16,213 bases of DNA from Acetobacteraceae bacterium UBA6159 (GCA_002422345.1 DIUL01000217.1:1-16213); one strand, 5' to 3'; counted from the first letter of the stretch, positions 6,379 to 13,991 are shown. Numbers and translations: made by a program. Notes: generated by a model not told the origin, from the sequence alone.

Positions 6379-6837
6379 ATGACCGATACTCTCTCGAAAC
6401 GCACGCCCTCGGGCCGTTTCCAGTACGAGATCGACGCCGATTTCGTCGTCTACCGGCTGGAGGAAGCCGGTGCGACCGTACTCGCCTTGCCCGGATCAGG
6501 GTGGACCACGCGCATGCGTACGTCCTCGATCGATATCGTGCGCACGGCGCTCGACAGCTATGGCTGGAGCAGCGACCGCATCCGCCCGCCCGCGCCAAGC
6601 TCGGAGAAGATCACCCGGATGGATGAGGCAATGTCCTGGCTCAGCCTGATCCCGCAGGAACGCTATGTCCTGCGCCGCGTCGTCGGCGCCCGGTCGCTGG
6701 TCCACCCGATCACCGACCGGCATCTGTTTCCCTGGCGGCGGCTGGGCGCGGCGCTGGGGGCCGATCACAAGGCGGTGCAGCGCTGGCACGCGCAGGGCAT
6801 CGACATGATCGTCAAGGGACTCAAGGCCGCGGCCTGA
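6379..6837 (+). CDS. DUF6362-like protein
   Basis: A 152-residue protein that resembles, from memory, the DUF6362 family found mainly in prophages and mobile regions of alphaproteobacteria. Features: VYRLEEAGATVLALPG near 25-40, DSYGWSSDRIRPPAPS in the middle, RMDEAMSWLSLIP, and a C-terminal HTH-like part (WRRLGAALGADHKAVQRWHAQG) that could bind DNA in the manner of a sigma-factor region 4. No catalytic motif is visible. ATG 6379 has AGGAG 7-8 nt upstream. It is the second gene of an operon with the GcrA-like gene and ends just before a strong hairpin. The biochemical function is unknown. Confidence 0.75.
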   Translation: MTDTLSKRTPSGRFQYEIDADFVVYRLEEAGATVLALPGSGWTTRMRTSSIDIVRTALDSYGWSSDRIRPPAPSSEKITRMDEAMSWLSLIPQERYVLRRVVGARSLVHPITDRHLFPWRRLGAALGADHKAVQRWHAQGIDMIVKGLKAAA

Positions 6838-6843
6838 TCCATC

Positions 6844-6869
6844 CGGCCGAGCGGTCCGCCGCTCGGCCG
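6844..6869 (+). terminator. hairpin ending the GcrA-like/DUF6362-like operon
   Basis: CGGCCGAGCGG (6844-6854) and CCGCTCGGCCG (6859-6869) form a perfect 11-bp stem with a TCCG loop, 7 nt after the stop codon. The following sequence (TGATACC) has no T-tract, so termination is inferred from stem strength and position. Confidence 0.6.
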
Positions 6870-6936
6870 TGATACCGTCGCCCTTGTTGCGCCAAACCGC
6901 TTCCGTCAGGATGACTCCCAAAGAGGGAGCAGTTCC

Positions 6937-8643
6937 ATGACCGATCTCGTCATCCGCAACGGCACCGTCATCGACGGCACGGGCGCGGAGCCATTCCAAG
7001 CCGACATCGCCATCCAGGACGGCAAGATCACCGCCGTCGGGAAAGTCTCGGCCCGCGGGCGGGAGGAAATCGACGCCAAGGGCCGCATCGTGACCCCCGG
7101 CTTCATCGACCCCCATTCCCACTACGACGCCCAGGTCACCTGGAGCAGCCAGATCACCCCGTCATCCTGGAACGGCGTCACCACGACGCTGATCGGCAAT
7201 TGCGGCGTCGGCTTCGCGCCCTGCCGGCCCGAGGAACGGGACATGCTCGTCAAGCTGATGGAGGGTGTGGAAGACATCCCCGAAGTCGTGCTGACCGAAG
7301 GCCTGCCCTGGAACTGGCACAGCTTCCCCGACTACCTGAACGCCCTGGAAGCCCGCCCCTTCGACCTGGATGTTGCCACACAGGTCCCGCACGCCGCCGT
7401 CCGCGTCTATGTGATGGGCAAGCGCGGCCTGGACCGTGAACCCGCGACCGCCGCCGATGCCGCCGCCATGGCCCGCATCGCCGCCGACGGCATCAAGGCC
7501 GGTGCGCTCGGCTTTTCCACATCCCGCACCATCAACCACAAGACCAAGGCCGGCGAACTGATCCCGACCCTGGAAGCCGAGGAAGCCGAACTCACAACCA
7601 TCGCCCGCGCGCTGCACGAGATCGATGCGGGCTGGCTGCAGGTCATCTCCGACTTCGATGACGCGGAAAGCGAGTTCGCGATGCTGCGCCGCCTGACGGC
7701 CGCGGCCGAACGGCCGATGGCGATCACCATCCTGCAGCGCGACGCCAAGCCCGAGGAATGGCGCAAGATCACCGGCTGGATCGCCGAGGCCAACCACGCC
7801 GGCGTGCCCATGCTCGGCCAGGTGCTGACGCGGCCGACCGGGATCATCCTGGGCTTCGAGGTCTCCCAAAGCCCGTTCAGCGGCCGCCCGTCCTACGACG
7901 CGCTGATGAACCAGCCGTTCGAGGCGCGCATCGCCGCGCTGCGCGACCCCGCCCTGCGCGCCCGCATCCGGGCCGAGACCTGCGACGACGCCTCGCTGGC
8001 CCGCCGCGTGTCGCGCTGGGATCGCATCTTCCCGATGTCCGATCCGCCGAACTACGAACCCGCGCCCGAGGACAGTGTCGCCGCGATCGCCCAGCGCCAG
8101 GGCCGCGACCCCGAGGACCTGGCCTATGACCTGCTGCTCGCCGATGGTGGGCACACGCTGATGTACCGGCCGCTGTCGAACTACACCTATGGGGACCTGG
8201 GCAGCGTCCACGACATGCTGACGCATGATGCAACGATCGTCGGCCTGGGCGACGGCGGCGCGCATGTCGGCATCCTGTGCGATGCCAGCGCAATCAGCAC
8301 GATGCTGACCCATTGGACGCGCGACCGGACTCGCGGGCCGAAGGTGTCGCTGCCCTGGGCGGTGAAGCGGGTGACGCGGGACAGCGCCTTCGCGATCGGG
8401 CTGCGGGATCGCGGCGTGATTGCCCCCGGCTACAAGGCCGATCTGAACGTGATCGACTATGACGGGCTGCGGGTGTCGGTGCCTCGGGTGGTCTATGACC
8501 TGCCGAGCGGGGGGAAGCGGCTGATCCAGACGGCGACGGGGTATGATGCGACGATCGTTTCGGGGGTGATCGTCTCTCGGGATGGGCAGGCGACCGGGGC
8601 GTTGCCGGGCCGGCTGGTGCGCGGCGCCAAGGCGGCACCGTGA
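6937..8643 (+). CDS. N-acyl-D-amino-acid deacylase-like amidohydrolase
   Basis: A 568-residue metal-dependent amidohydrolase of the D-aminoacylase group, which removes acyl groups from N-acyl-amino acids; dihydroorotase/hydantoinase-type alternatives are less likely. The N-terminal beta-sandwich (MTDLVIRNGTVIDGTGAEPF) leads to H60-x-H62 in IDPHSHYDAQ, then C89 in IGNCGVGFAPCRPEE (a metal ligand in this group), GALGFSTSRT at about 189-198, and the catalytic-type D439 in VGLGDGGAHVG. The C-terminal sandwich closes with VIVSRDGQATGALPGRLVRG. It is longer than classic D-aminoacylases (about 480 aa), as in the larger family members of proteobacteria. A GAGGGAG site precedes ATG 6937. Its TGA overlaps the GTG of the next gene, so the two are translated together. 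Confidence 0.9.
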   Translation: MTDLVIRNGTVIDGTGAEPFQADIAIQDGKITAVGKVSARGREEIDAKGRIVTPGFIDPHSHYDAQVTWSSQITPSSWNGVTTTLIGNCGVGFAPCRPEERDMLVKLMEGVEDIPEVVLTEGLPWNWHSFPDYLNALEARPFDLDVATQVPHAAVRVYVMGKRGLDREPATAADAAAMARIAADGIKAGALGFSTSRTINHKTKAGELIPTLEAEEAELTTIARALHEIDAGWLQVISDFDDAESEFAMLRRLTAAAERPMAITILQRDAKPEEWRKITGWIAEANHAGVPMLGQVLTRPTGIILGFEVSQSPFSGRPSYDALMNQPFEARIAALRDPALRARIRAETCDDASLARRVSRWDRIFPMSDPPNYEPAPEDSVAAIAQRQGRDPEDLAYDLLLADGGHTLMYRPLSNYTYGDLGSVHDMLTHDATIVGLGDGGAHVGILCDASAISTMLTHWTRDRTRGPKVSLPWAVKRVTRDSAFAIGLRDRGVIAPGYKADLNVIDYDGLRVSVPRVVYDLPSGGKRLIQTATGYDATIVSGVIVSRDGQATGALPGRLVRGAKAAP

Positions 8644-9782
8644 TCGACGCGTTCCCCGCCTCGGTCCTGCCCGCGGGCGTGCGGTCCCGCTTCGTTGAGA
8701 ACATCAACGGGCTGCGGGTGCATATGCTGGAGGCCGGGTTTGAAACCCCCGGCCGCCCGCTGGTCGTGCTGCTGCATGGCTTCCCGGAGATCGCGTGGTC
8801 GTGGCGCAAGGTGATCGGGCCGCTGGCCGCGGCGGGGTATCACGTCATCGCGCCGGACCAGCGGGGGTATGGACGCACGACCGGTTGGGACCCGGACTAT
8901 GACGGCGACCTGCGATCCTTCGGCATTCCAAATCTGGTACGGGATGTCCTGGGGCTGGTCTTTGCCCTCGGCTATCGGACCACGGCCGCGGTGGTGGGGC
9001 ATGACTTCGGTGCCTCAGTCGCCGCCTGGTGCGGGGTGATCCGGCCGGATGTGTTCCAGCGGGTCTCGATCATGAGCGCGCCGTTCGCCGGCCCGCCCGC
9101 CTTGCCCTTTGATACCGACCGCGTGCCTGTTCGGGCCGCTCCGGACGGGGTCCATGCGGCGATGGCGGCGTTGGAGCGGCCTCGGAAGCATTATCACCAA
9201 TACTACTCGACCCGGCCGGCCAACACGGACATGTGGCGGTGCCGGCAGGGGGTGCATGACTTCCTGCGCGCCTATTACCACCACAAAAGCGCCGACTGGG
9301 CCGCCAACAAACCGTTCCGCCTGGCTGGCTGGACGGCGGGTGAACTGGCGAAGATGCCGACCTACTACATCATGGACCTGCACGAGGACATGGCGGCGAC
9401 GGTGGCGCATGAGATGCCCTCGGCCGAACAGATCGCGGCCTGCGGCTGGCTGACCGAGGCGGAGCTGCGTGTCTACAGCGGTGAATACGAGCGCACCGGC
9501 TTCCAGGGCGGGCTGCAATGGTATCGCGTCCGCACCGAGGAAGCCGACCTCGCGTATCTGCAACTGTTCTCCGGCCGGACGATCGACCAGCCGTTCCTGT
9601 TCGTGGCCGGATCAGCGGACTGGGGCGTGTATCAGCGGCCTGGCGCGTTCGAGCGGATGCAGGAAGCCGCCTGCACCCGCGTGGTGGGCTGCCATCTGCT
9701 GGACGGCGCCGGCCATTGGGTGCAGCAGGAGCAGCCGGCGCGGGTGACCGAACTGCTGCTGGGTCTGCTCCGGACAAGCTAG
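8640..9782 (+). CDS. epoxide hydrolase-like alpha/beta hydrolase
   Basis: A 380-residue alpha/beta hydrolase. HGFPE (46-50) forms the oxyanion region; DQRGYGRT follows at 73-80; the nucleophile motif GHDFGA has Asp122, typical of epoxide hydrolases and haloacid/haloalkane dehalogenases rather than esterases. The catalytic His is H359 in DGAGHWVQQEQP. A large cap (about 140-300) has several tyrosines (YYSTR, YYHHKS, YYIM) that could activate an epoxide; which ones is not clear. The start GTG 8640 overlaps the amidohydrolase stop codon by 3 nt (GTGA), so it is translationally coupled. A dehalogenase is the main alternative. The pair suggests breakdown of an N-acyl or cyclic compound and an epoxide, but the substrate is unknown. 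Confidence 0.88.
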   Translation: MIDAFPASVLPAGVRSRFVENINGLRVHMLEAGFETPGRPLVVLLHGFPEIAWSWRKVIGPLAAAGYHVIAPDQRGYGRTTGWDPDYDGDLRSFGIPNLVRDVLGLVFALGYRTTAAVVGHDFGASVAAWCGVIRPDVFQRVSIMSAPFAGPPALPFDTDRVPVRAAPDGVHAAMAALERPRKHYHQYYSTRPANTDMWRCRQGVHDFLRAYYHHKSADWAANKPFRLAGWTAGELAKMPTYYIMDLHEDMAATVAHEMPSAEQIAACGWLTEAELRVYSGEYERTGFQGGLQWYRVRTEEADLAYLQLFSGRTIDQPFLFVAGSADWGVYQRPGAFERMQEAACTRVVGCHLLDGAGHWVQQEQPARVTELLLGLLRTS

Positions 9783-9793
9783 CGCTTTGTTTG

Positions 9794-9843
9794 ATCGCAT
9801 GATTCACGGCCTGTGACGTGGACGCTCAGGCCGATCATGCGAT
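9794..9843. terminator. long inverted repeat between the hydrolase gene and eutB
   Basis: ATCGCATGAT (9794-9803) pairs with ATCATGCGAT (9834-9843), and inside it GGCCTG (9808-9813) pairs with CAGGCC (9827-9832). The structure lies in the 52-bp gap between convergent genes and runs over the eutB stop codon (9835-9837). A two-way terminator is likely. Confidence 0.5.
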
Positions 9844-11205
9844 GCCGATCAGTCCCGGCGCCATCGCCGCCGGGATGCGGTCCGGCCCGATCCCGCCGGG
9901 CCGGCCAACAGACTCCAGCCAGGCCTCGAACTCCGGTGCCGGTTTCAGGCCGAGGGCCGCGCGGAGGTAGAGGGCGTCATGGAATGAGGTGCTCTGGTAG
10001 GAGAGCATGACGTCATCCGCCCCCGGCACGCCCATCACATAGGTGACGCCGGCGACGCCCAGCAGGGTCAGCAGGCCGTCCATGTCGTCCTGGTCGGCTT
10101 CGGCATGGTTCGTGTAGCAGACATCGACCCCCATCGGCAGGCCGAGGAGCTTGCCGCAGAAATGATCCTCCAGCCCCGCGCGGGTGATCTGCTTGCCATC
10201 ATAAAGGTACTCGGGGCCGATGAAGCCGACGACCGTATTCACCAGCAGAGGGTGGAAGGCGCGGGCGACGGCATAAGCCCGGGCCTCGATGGTCTGCTGG
10301 TCGACGCCATGGTGGGTGTCGGATGACAGGGCGCTGCCCTGCCCGGTCTCGAAATACATGACGTTGTCCCCGATCGTGCCGCGGTGCAGGGACAAAGCGG
10401 CGTCCCGGGCTTCCGCCAGCAGGGACAGGGAGACGCCGAAGCCGCGATTGGCCGCCTCGGTCCCGCCGATCGACTGGAACACGAGGTCGACGGGCGCGCC
10501 GCGCTCGATCGCGCGCAGGGTCGTGGTGACATGCGAGAGCACGCAGGTCTGCGTGGGGATGGCGTAGCGGTCGCGGACGGCGTCCAGCATCTCCAGCAGG
10601 GTGACGGTCGCCTCGACGCTGTCGGTCGCCGGATTGACGCCGATGACCGCGTCGCCCGCGCCCAGCAGCAGGCCATCGAGGGTGGAGGCCGCGACTCCGC
10701 GCGGATCGTCGGTCGGATGGTTGGGTTGCAGCCGCACCGCCAGCCGGCCTGGCAGGCCGATCGTGTTGCGGAAGCGCGTGACCACCCGGCAGCGCGCCGC
10801 CACCGCGATCAGGTCCTGGAGCTTCATGATCTTGCTGACCGCCGCCACGACCTCGGGCGTCAGGCCGGGGCGAAGGCGGGTCAGCGTGTCGCTGTCGGCG
10901 GCGAGCAGGAAATCGCGGAAGGCCCCCACGGTCATCGAGGCGATCGGCGCGAAGGCGGCGGGATCGTGGGTGTCGAGGATCAGGCGCGTGACCTCGTCGT
11001 CCTCATAAGGCACGACGGGCTGGTTCAGGATATCGCGCAGCGGCAGGTCGGCCAGCGCCATCTGGGCGGCGACGCGTTCGGCGGCGGTCTCGGCCGCGAT
11101 CCCGGCCAGGGCGTCGCCCGAGCGGAACGGCGTGGCGCGCGCCAGCAGTGTGCGGAGGTCTGGGAAGACGTAGCGCGATCCGGCGATGACATGGGCATAG
11201 GACAC
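9835..11205 (-). CDS. eutB: ethanolamine ammonia-lyase large subunit EutB
   Basis: The large subunit of adenosylcobalamin-dependent ethanolamine ammonia-lyase, which converts ethanolamine to acetaldehyde and ammonia. It aligns over its whole length with E. coli EutB (453 aa). Substrate- and cofactor-site residues are conserved: R158 and Q160 in VRLQPN, N191 in VIGVNPATD, E286 in YFETGQGSALS, and D361 in MGVDVCYTNH, matching E. coli R160, Q162, N193, E287 and D362. GTG 11205 is chosen because it gives a 456-residue protein with GAGGGA 8 nt upstream; ATG 11289 would add 28 residues absent from E. coli. EutC, the small subunit needed for B12 binding and normally next to eutB, is not encoded on either side. 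Its activity therefore depends on a eutC elsewhere. Confidence 0.95.
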   Translation of the reverse strand: MSYAHVIAGSRYVFPDLRTLLARATPFRSGDALAGIAAETAAERVAAQMALADLPLRDILNQPVVPYEDDEVTRLILDTHDPAAFAPIASMTVGAFRDFLLAADSDTLTRLRPGLTPEVVAAVSKIMKLQDLIAVAARCRVVTRFRNTIGLPGRLAVRLQPNHPTDDPRGVAASTLDGLLLGAGDAVIGVNPATDSVEATVTLLEMLDAVRDRYAIPTQTCVLSHVTTTLRAIERGAPVDLVFQSIGGTEAANRGFGVSLSLLAEARDAALSLHRGTIGDNVMYFETGQGSALSSDTHHGVDQQTIEARAYAVARAFHPLLVNTVVGFIGPEYLYDGKQITRAGLEDHFCGKLLGLPMGVDVCYTNHAEADQDDMDGLLTLLGVAGVTYVMGVPGADDVMLSYQSTSFHDALYLRAALGLKPAPEFEAWLESVGRPGGIGPDRIPAAMAPGLIGIA

Positions 11206-11563
11206 GGGCGGGGTCCCTCGGGCGATGGCGGGGAAGTCTGACGGGAAATCACGCGCCGGCAAGGTGCCTGGGAATAAGGCGCCGTTCATCTCGTCTTACG
11301 TGATGAAACAAATTGAAACCGGCCTTCGCCTCGCCGCCGTGTAATGTCCCGACACGGATCGCAGTCACCCATTGTGCGGGCGGTCCCGGACCCTATCGGC
11401 GGCTGGTATCGGGGGATACCGCCGGGGCTCGTGGACACCAGGCATCCTTAGGATGCGCACACATGATGGGAACCGGCAGGGGCAGGCTGGTGTGACCGCG
11501 ATCATAGCTGGGCCGCAAGGTCTGGCGCATTCTGCACAAGTCAGGCCCAAGGTGACCGTCCCG
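11206..11563. promoter_or_regulatory. gene-free divergent region with three tandem hairpins
   Basis: This 358-bp stretch lies between eutB and the small gene at 11564. It holds GGTCC-C-GGACC (11382-11392), then a 10-bp stem with one bulge, CGGC-T-GGTATC (11400-11410) with GATACCGCCG (11415-11424) around a GGGG loop, then GCATCC-TTA-GGATGC (11442-11456). No clear -10/-35 pair was found. The region may hold promoters for both genes; the hairpins could be an RNA leader or protein-binding sites. Confidence 0.4.
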
Positions 11564-11812
11564 ATGTCGATCATCCCCGCGGAACAGGAACGAACCGGCA
11601 GCGCCGCGCCAGGCGGTCTGATGGCGCTTGTCCACTCCTGGCTGGCCAATCTTCCGCCCGATGAGGAGGAGCAGGCGCGCCAGCGCGCCGTCCTGCGGCG
11701 GGAGCTTGATGCCTTCGCCTGGAACCTGATCGGACGGATGGATGGCATCGCCCCACCCGACGATGGGCGCATCCCCGAGATTCCACTGGACATGGACAAG
11801 CCCAACCGGTAA
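11564..11812 (+). CDS. hypothetical small protein, 82 aa
   Basis: I do not recognise the family. The product is an acidic and basic, helix-rich small protein (MALVHSWLANL, then DEEEQARQRAVLRRELDAFA) with a proline-rich tail ending PNR. No signal peptide or membrane segment. Codon choice looks coding (mostly C or G at third positions). ATG 11564 has AAGGTGA about 8 nt upstream; the longer frame back to a TTG at 11372 crosses the hairpin region and is doubtful. It lies where secE-nusG usually sit, 99 bp before rplK. Two opposite-strand frames overlap it and are probably shadows. Confidence 0.5.
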   Translation: MSIIPAEQERTGSAAPGGLMALVHSWLANLPPDEEEQARQRAVLRRELDAFAWNLIGRMDGIAPPDDGRIPEIPLDMDKPNR

Positions 11813-11911
11813 ACGCCCCCGCTCCATCGGAACGCGGGAGAGGGCTGTCCCCTATCGGGGCCGGCCGTCGTTCGTACCGCGGTCCCTAGGCTAACCAAGG
11901 ACCAGGGGATT

Positions 11912-12346
11912 ATGGCGAAGAAGATTGTTGGCTACATCAAGCTGCAAATTCCGGCCGGCAAGGCGAACCCTTCGCCGCCCGTCGGTCCGGCGCTGGGTCA
12001 GCGCGGCCTGAACATCATGGCCTTCGTGAAGGAATTCAACGCCTTCACGCAAAACATGGAGCCCGGGACCCCGACTCCCGTCGTGATCACCGCCTATGGT
12101 GACCGCAGCTTCACGTTCGTGACGAAGACGCCGCCGAACACCTACTTCCTCAAGAAGGCCGCCAAGATCGACAAGGGCAGCCCGACGGTTGGCAAGGGCG
12201 CCGCGGTTGGCCGGGTCACCATGACCCAGCTGCGTGAGATTGCCGAGATCAAGATGAAGGACATGAACGCGAACGATATCGACGGCGCGGTGCGCATGTT
12301 GGTGGGTTCGGCGCGTTCCATGGGCCTGACCGTGGTGGAGGGCTGA
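11912..12346 (+). CDS. rplK: 50S ribosomal protein L11
   Basis: L11 of the large ribosomal subunit (144 aa; E. coli 142), which binds the GTPase-associated region of 23S rRNA with L10-L12. It begins with a typical MAKKIVGYIKLQIPAGKANP and contains the PPVGPALGQRGLNIM motif; the C-terminal part carries GKGAAVGRVTMTQLREIAEIKMKDMNA. AAGGA lies about 11 nt before the start. It opens the rplK-rplA-rplJ-rplL-rpoB cluster; rplA follows after 2 nt. No secE-nusG or tRNA gene precedes it. Confidence 0.98.
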   Translation: MAKKIVGYIKLQIPAGKANPSPPVGPALGQRGLNIMAFVKEFNAFTQNMEPGTPTPVVITAYGDRSFTFVTKTPPNTYFLKKAAKIDKGSPTVGKGAAVGRVTMTQLREIAEIKMKDMNANDIDGAVRMLVGSARSMGLTVVEG

Positions 12347-12348
12347 TC

Positions 12349-13047
12349 ATGGCGAAGAACAAGCGTCTCGCGGCGGCCCAGGCTTCCGTTGACCCAGCGA
12401 AGTCCTATCCGCTTGAGGAAGCGATCGCGCTGATCAAGTCGGTCTCCAAGGCCAAGTTCGACGAAACGATCGAGATTTCGCTGAACCTCGGCATTGATCC
12501 GCGCCACGCCGACCAGATGGTCCGTGGCCTGACCAGCCTGCCGAACGGCACGGGCAAGTCGGTGCGCGTGGGCGTGTTCGCCCGTGGCCCGAAGGCCGAG
12601 GAAGCGTTGGCGGCCGGGGCCGAGGTTGTCGGCGCCGAGGACCTGATGGAGAAGATCCAGGCGGGTGAGATCGATTTCGACCGCTGCATCGCGACGCCGG
12701 ACATGATGGGCATCGTCGGGCGGCTGGGTAAGATCCTCGGGCCGCGCGGCCTGATGCCGAACCCGCGCCTGGGCACTGTGACCATGGACGTGAAGGGCGC
12801 GGTCATCGCCGCTAAGTCGGGCCAAGTGGAGTTCCGCGCCGAGAAGGCCGGCATCATCCACGCCGGCATCGGCAAGGTGAGCTTCGATGCCAATGCCCTG
12901 GTCGAGAACGCGCGGTCCCTGGCCGACGCAATCCAGCGCGCCAAGCCGACCGGCGCCAAGGGCACCTATATGAAGAAGGTCTCCATCAGTTCGACGATGG
13001 GCCCGGGCATCCGGGTCGACGTCGCGACGCTGGGCACGGCCGTATGA
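12349..13047 (+). CDS. rplA: 50S ribosomal protein L1
   Basis: L1 of the large ribosomal subunit (232 aa; E. coli 234). It binds 23S rRNA at the E-site stalk and, in E. coli, represses its own mRNA. Typical motifs: ISLNLGIDPRHADQMVRG near the start, VRVGVFARG, GRLGKILGPRGLMPNPRLGT in the middle, and STMGPGIRVD near the end. It starts 2 nt after the rplK stop, with its ribosome site inside rplK, so the two are coupled. A perfect hairpin follows the stop codon before the L10 leader. Confidence 0.98.
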   Translation: MAKNKRLAAAQASVDPAKSYPLEEAIALIKSVSKAKFDETIEISLNLGIDPRHADQMVRGLTSLPNGTGKSVRVGVFARGPKAEEALAAGAEVVGAEDLMEKIQAGEIDFDRCIATPDMMGIVGRLGKILGPRGLMPNPRLGTVTMDVKGAVIAAKSGQVEFRAEKAGIIHAGIGKVSFDANALVENARSLADAIQRAKPTGAKGTYMKKVSISSTMGPGIRVDVATLGTAV

Positions 13048-13376
13048 GATTCGCTGCCCCGTCAGCTTGACGGGGCAGTGGGCAGGACGCGTTTCGGCGC
13101 GTCCGAACCTGTCCGAGACCGCGCGTGATCTCGCAATACCTTCGGGTGTGGCCCGATCCTAATGGACACCAGTCCGCGAGCGGGAGACGGGGATGCCGGG
13201 GAATGATGGGGGAAACCTCTGATCGCCTTGGTGGTTCCGGCTTGTGGGGGCCAGCCATGTGAATGGCGGGTTGCCAGGACAGGCGAACCGGGCCGCTCGA
13301 CCCTTGGGTTGGACGGTCCTTGGGAAACCCGGTTCGGCGCGGTTTCGATCGCGGCGAACCAACACGGAGACGATGC
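13048..13376 (+). ncRNA. rplJ leader, probable L10 autoregulatory leader region
   Basis: The 329 bases between rplA and rplJ hold no convincing gene but several stems: the two after rplA and a GGGTTGGACGGTCC/GGGAAACCC-like segment (about 13307-13331) shortly before the start. In bacteria, L10-L12 binds a structured leader in this gap and represses rplJL translation; this is known for the family. I cannot draw the consensus L10 fold with certainty by eye. The region also contains a 9-codon open frame (13193-13222) behind a GGGAG site. Confidence 0.55.
13054..13078 (+). terminator. perfect 11-bp hairpin after rplA
   Basis: CTGCCCCGTCA (13054-13064) and TGACGGGGCAG (13068-13078) pair perfectly around a 3-nt loop, 6 nt after the rplA stop. 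There is no T-tract. A second stem, GGACGCG/CGCGTCC (13085-13104), follows directly. These may end or slow part of the rplKA transcript, or protect its 3' end. Confidence 0.6.
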
Positions 13377-13907
13377 GTGGACCGTACGGAGAAGCGGGAG
13401 TTCGTCGCCGAGCTCAATCAAGCGCTGGCCGCCACCTCGATGATCGTCGTGACCCGCAATGCGGGCCTGACGGTTGCCGAAGCGACGGATTTGCGGCGCA
13501 AGATGAGAGCTGCGGGGGCGACCTTCAAAGTCGCGAAGAACCGGCTGACCACCCTCGCTTTGGCAGGGACCCGATTCGACGGCATTGCGCCGATGCTGAC
13601 TGGACCGACCGCGCTTGCGTGGGCGACCGATCCGGTGGCGGTGGCAAAGGTGGCTGTCGAGTTCGCCAAGACCAACGAGAAGTTCGTGCTGATCGGCGGC
13701 GCGCTTGGACCTCAGACGCTTGATGCGGATGGGATCAAGGCACTGGCCGAATTGCCGAGCCTGGACGCACTGCGTGCGGGGCTGGTGGGGATGATTTCGA
13801 CCCCTGCTACCCGGATCGCTGGTGTGCTGCAGGCGCCGGCCGGACAACTCGCCCGGGTCTTCGGGGCTTACGCCAAGAAGGACGAGGCGTTGGCCGAGGC
13901 CGCCTGA
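13377..13907 (+). CDS. rplJ: 50S ribosomal protein L10
   Basis: L10, the base of the L7/L12 stalk (176 aa; E. coli 165). It anchors L12 dimers to the ribosome and represses its own operon by binding the leader. The sequence begins with DRTEKREFVAELNQALA and contains SMIVVTRNAGLTVAE, KVAKNRLTTLAL and LLGMIS-like VGMISTPATRIAGVLQAP. The frame is open upstream to 13263, but the conserved start is the GTG at 13377, with GGAGA about 8 nt before it. The C-terminal helix for L12 binding is in RVFGAYAKKDEALAEAA. The stop codon sits in the loop of a 7-bp stem (13898-13914). rplL follows after 84 nt. Confidence 0.97.
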   Translation: MDRTEKREFVAELNQALAATSMIVVTRNAGLTVAEATDLRRKMRAAGATFKVAKNRLTTLALAGTRFDGIAPMLTGPTALAWATDPVAVAKVAVEFAKTNEKFVLIGGALGPQTLDADGIKALAELPSLDALRAGLVGMISTPATRIAGVLQAPAGQLARVFGAYAKKDEALAEAA

Positions 13908-13991
13908 GGCGGCCCGCACCACGAAAAACAGGCTGGCGCGACATGCCGGCTTGCATGGAACCAATCAAAGGCTAGATTAAGGAACTACGAC

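Noticed and set aside
11206..11911. tRNA-Trp or secE gene before rplK
   Set aside because: No cloverleaf with a T-arm GGTTCGAATCC-like segment and no short membrane protein were found in either strand.
13062..13964. 300-codon minus-strand open frame across the rplJ leader and rplJ
   Set aside because: It lies antisense to a certain gene and a structured leader and has no family features.
13951..13978. Promoter-like TTGCAT and TAGATT (16-bp spacing) before rplL
   Set aside because: A start at the normal distance would remove the rplL ribosome binding site, so it is unlikely to drive rplL.
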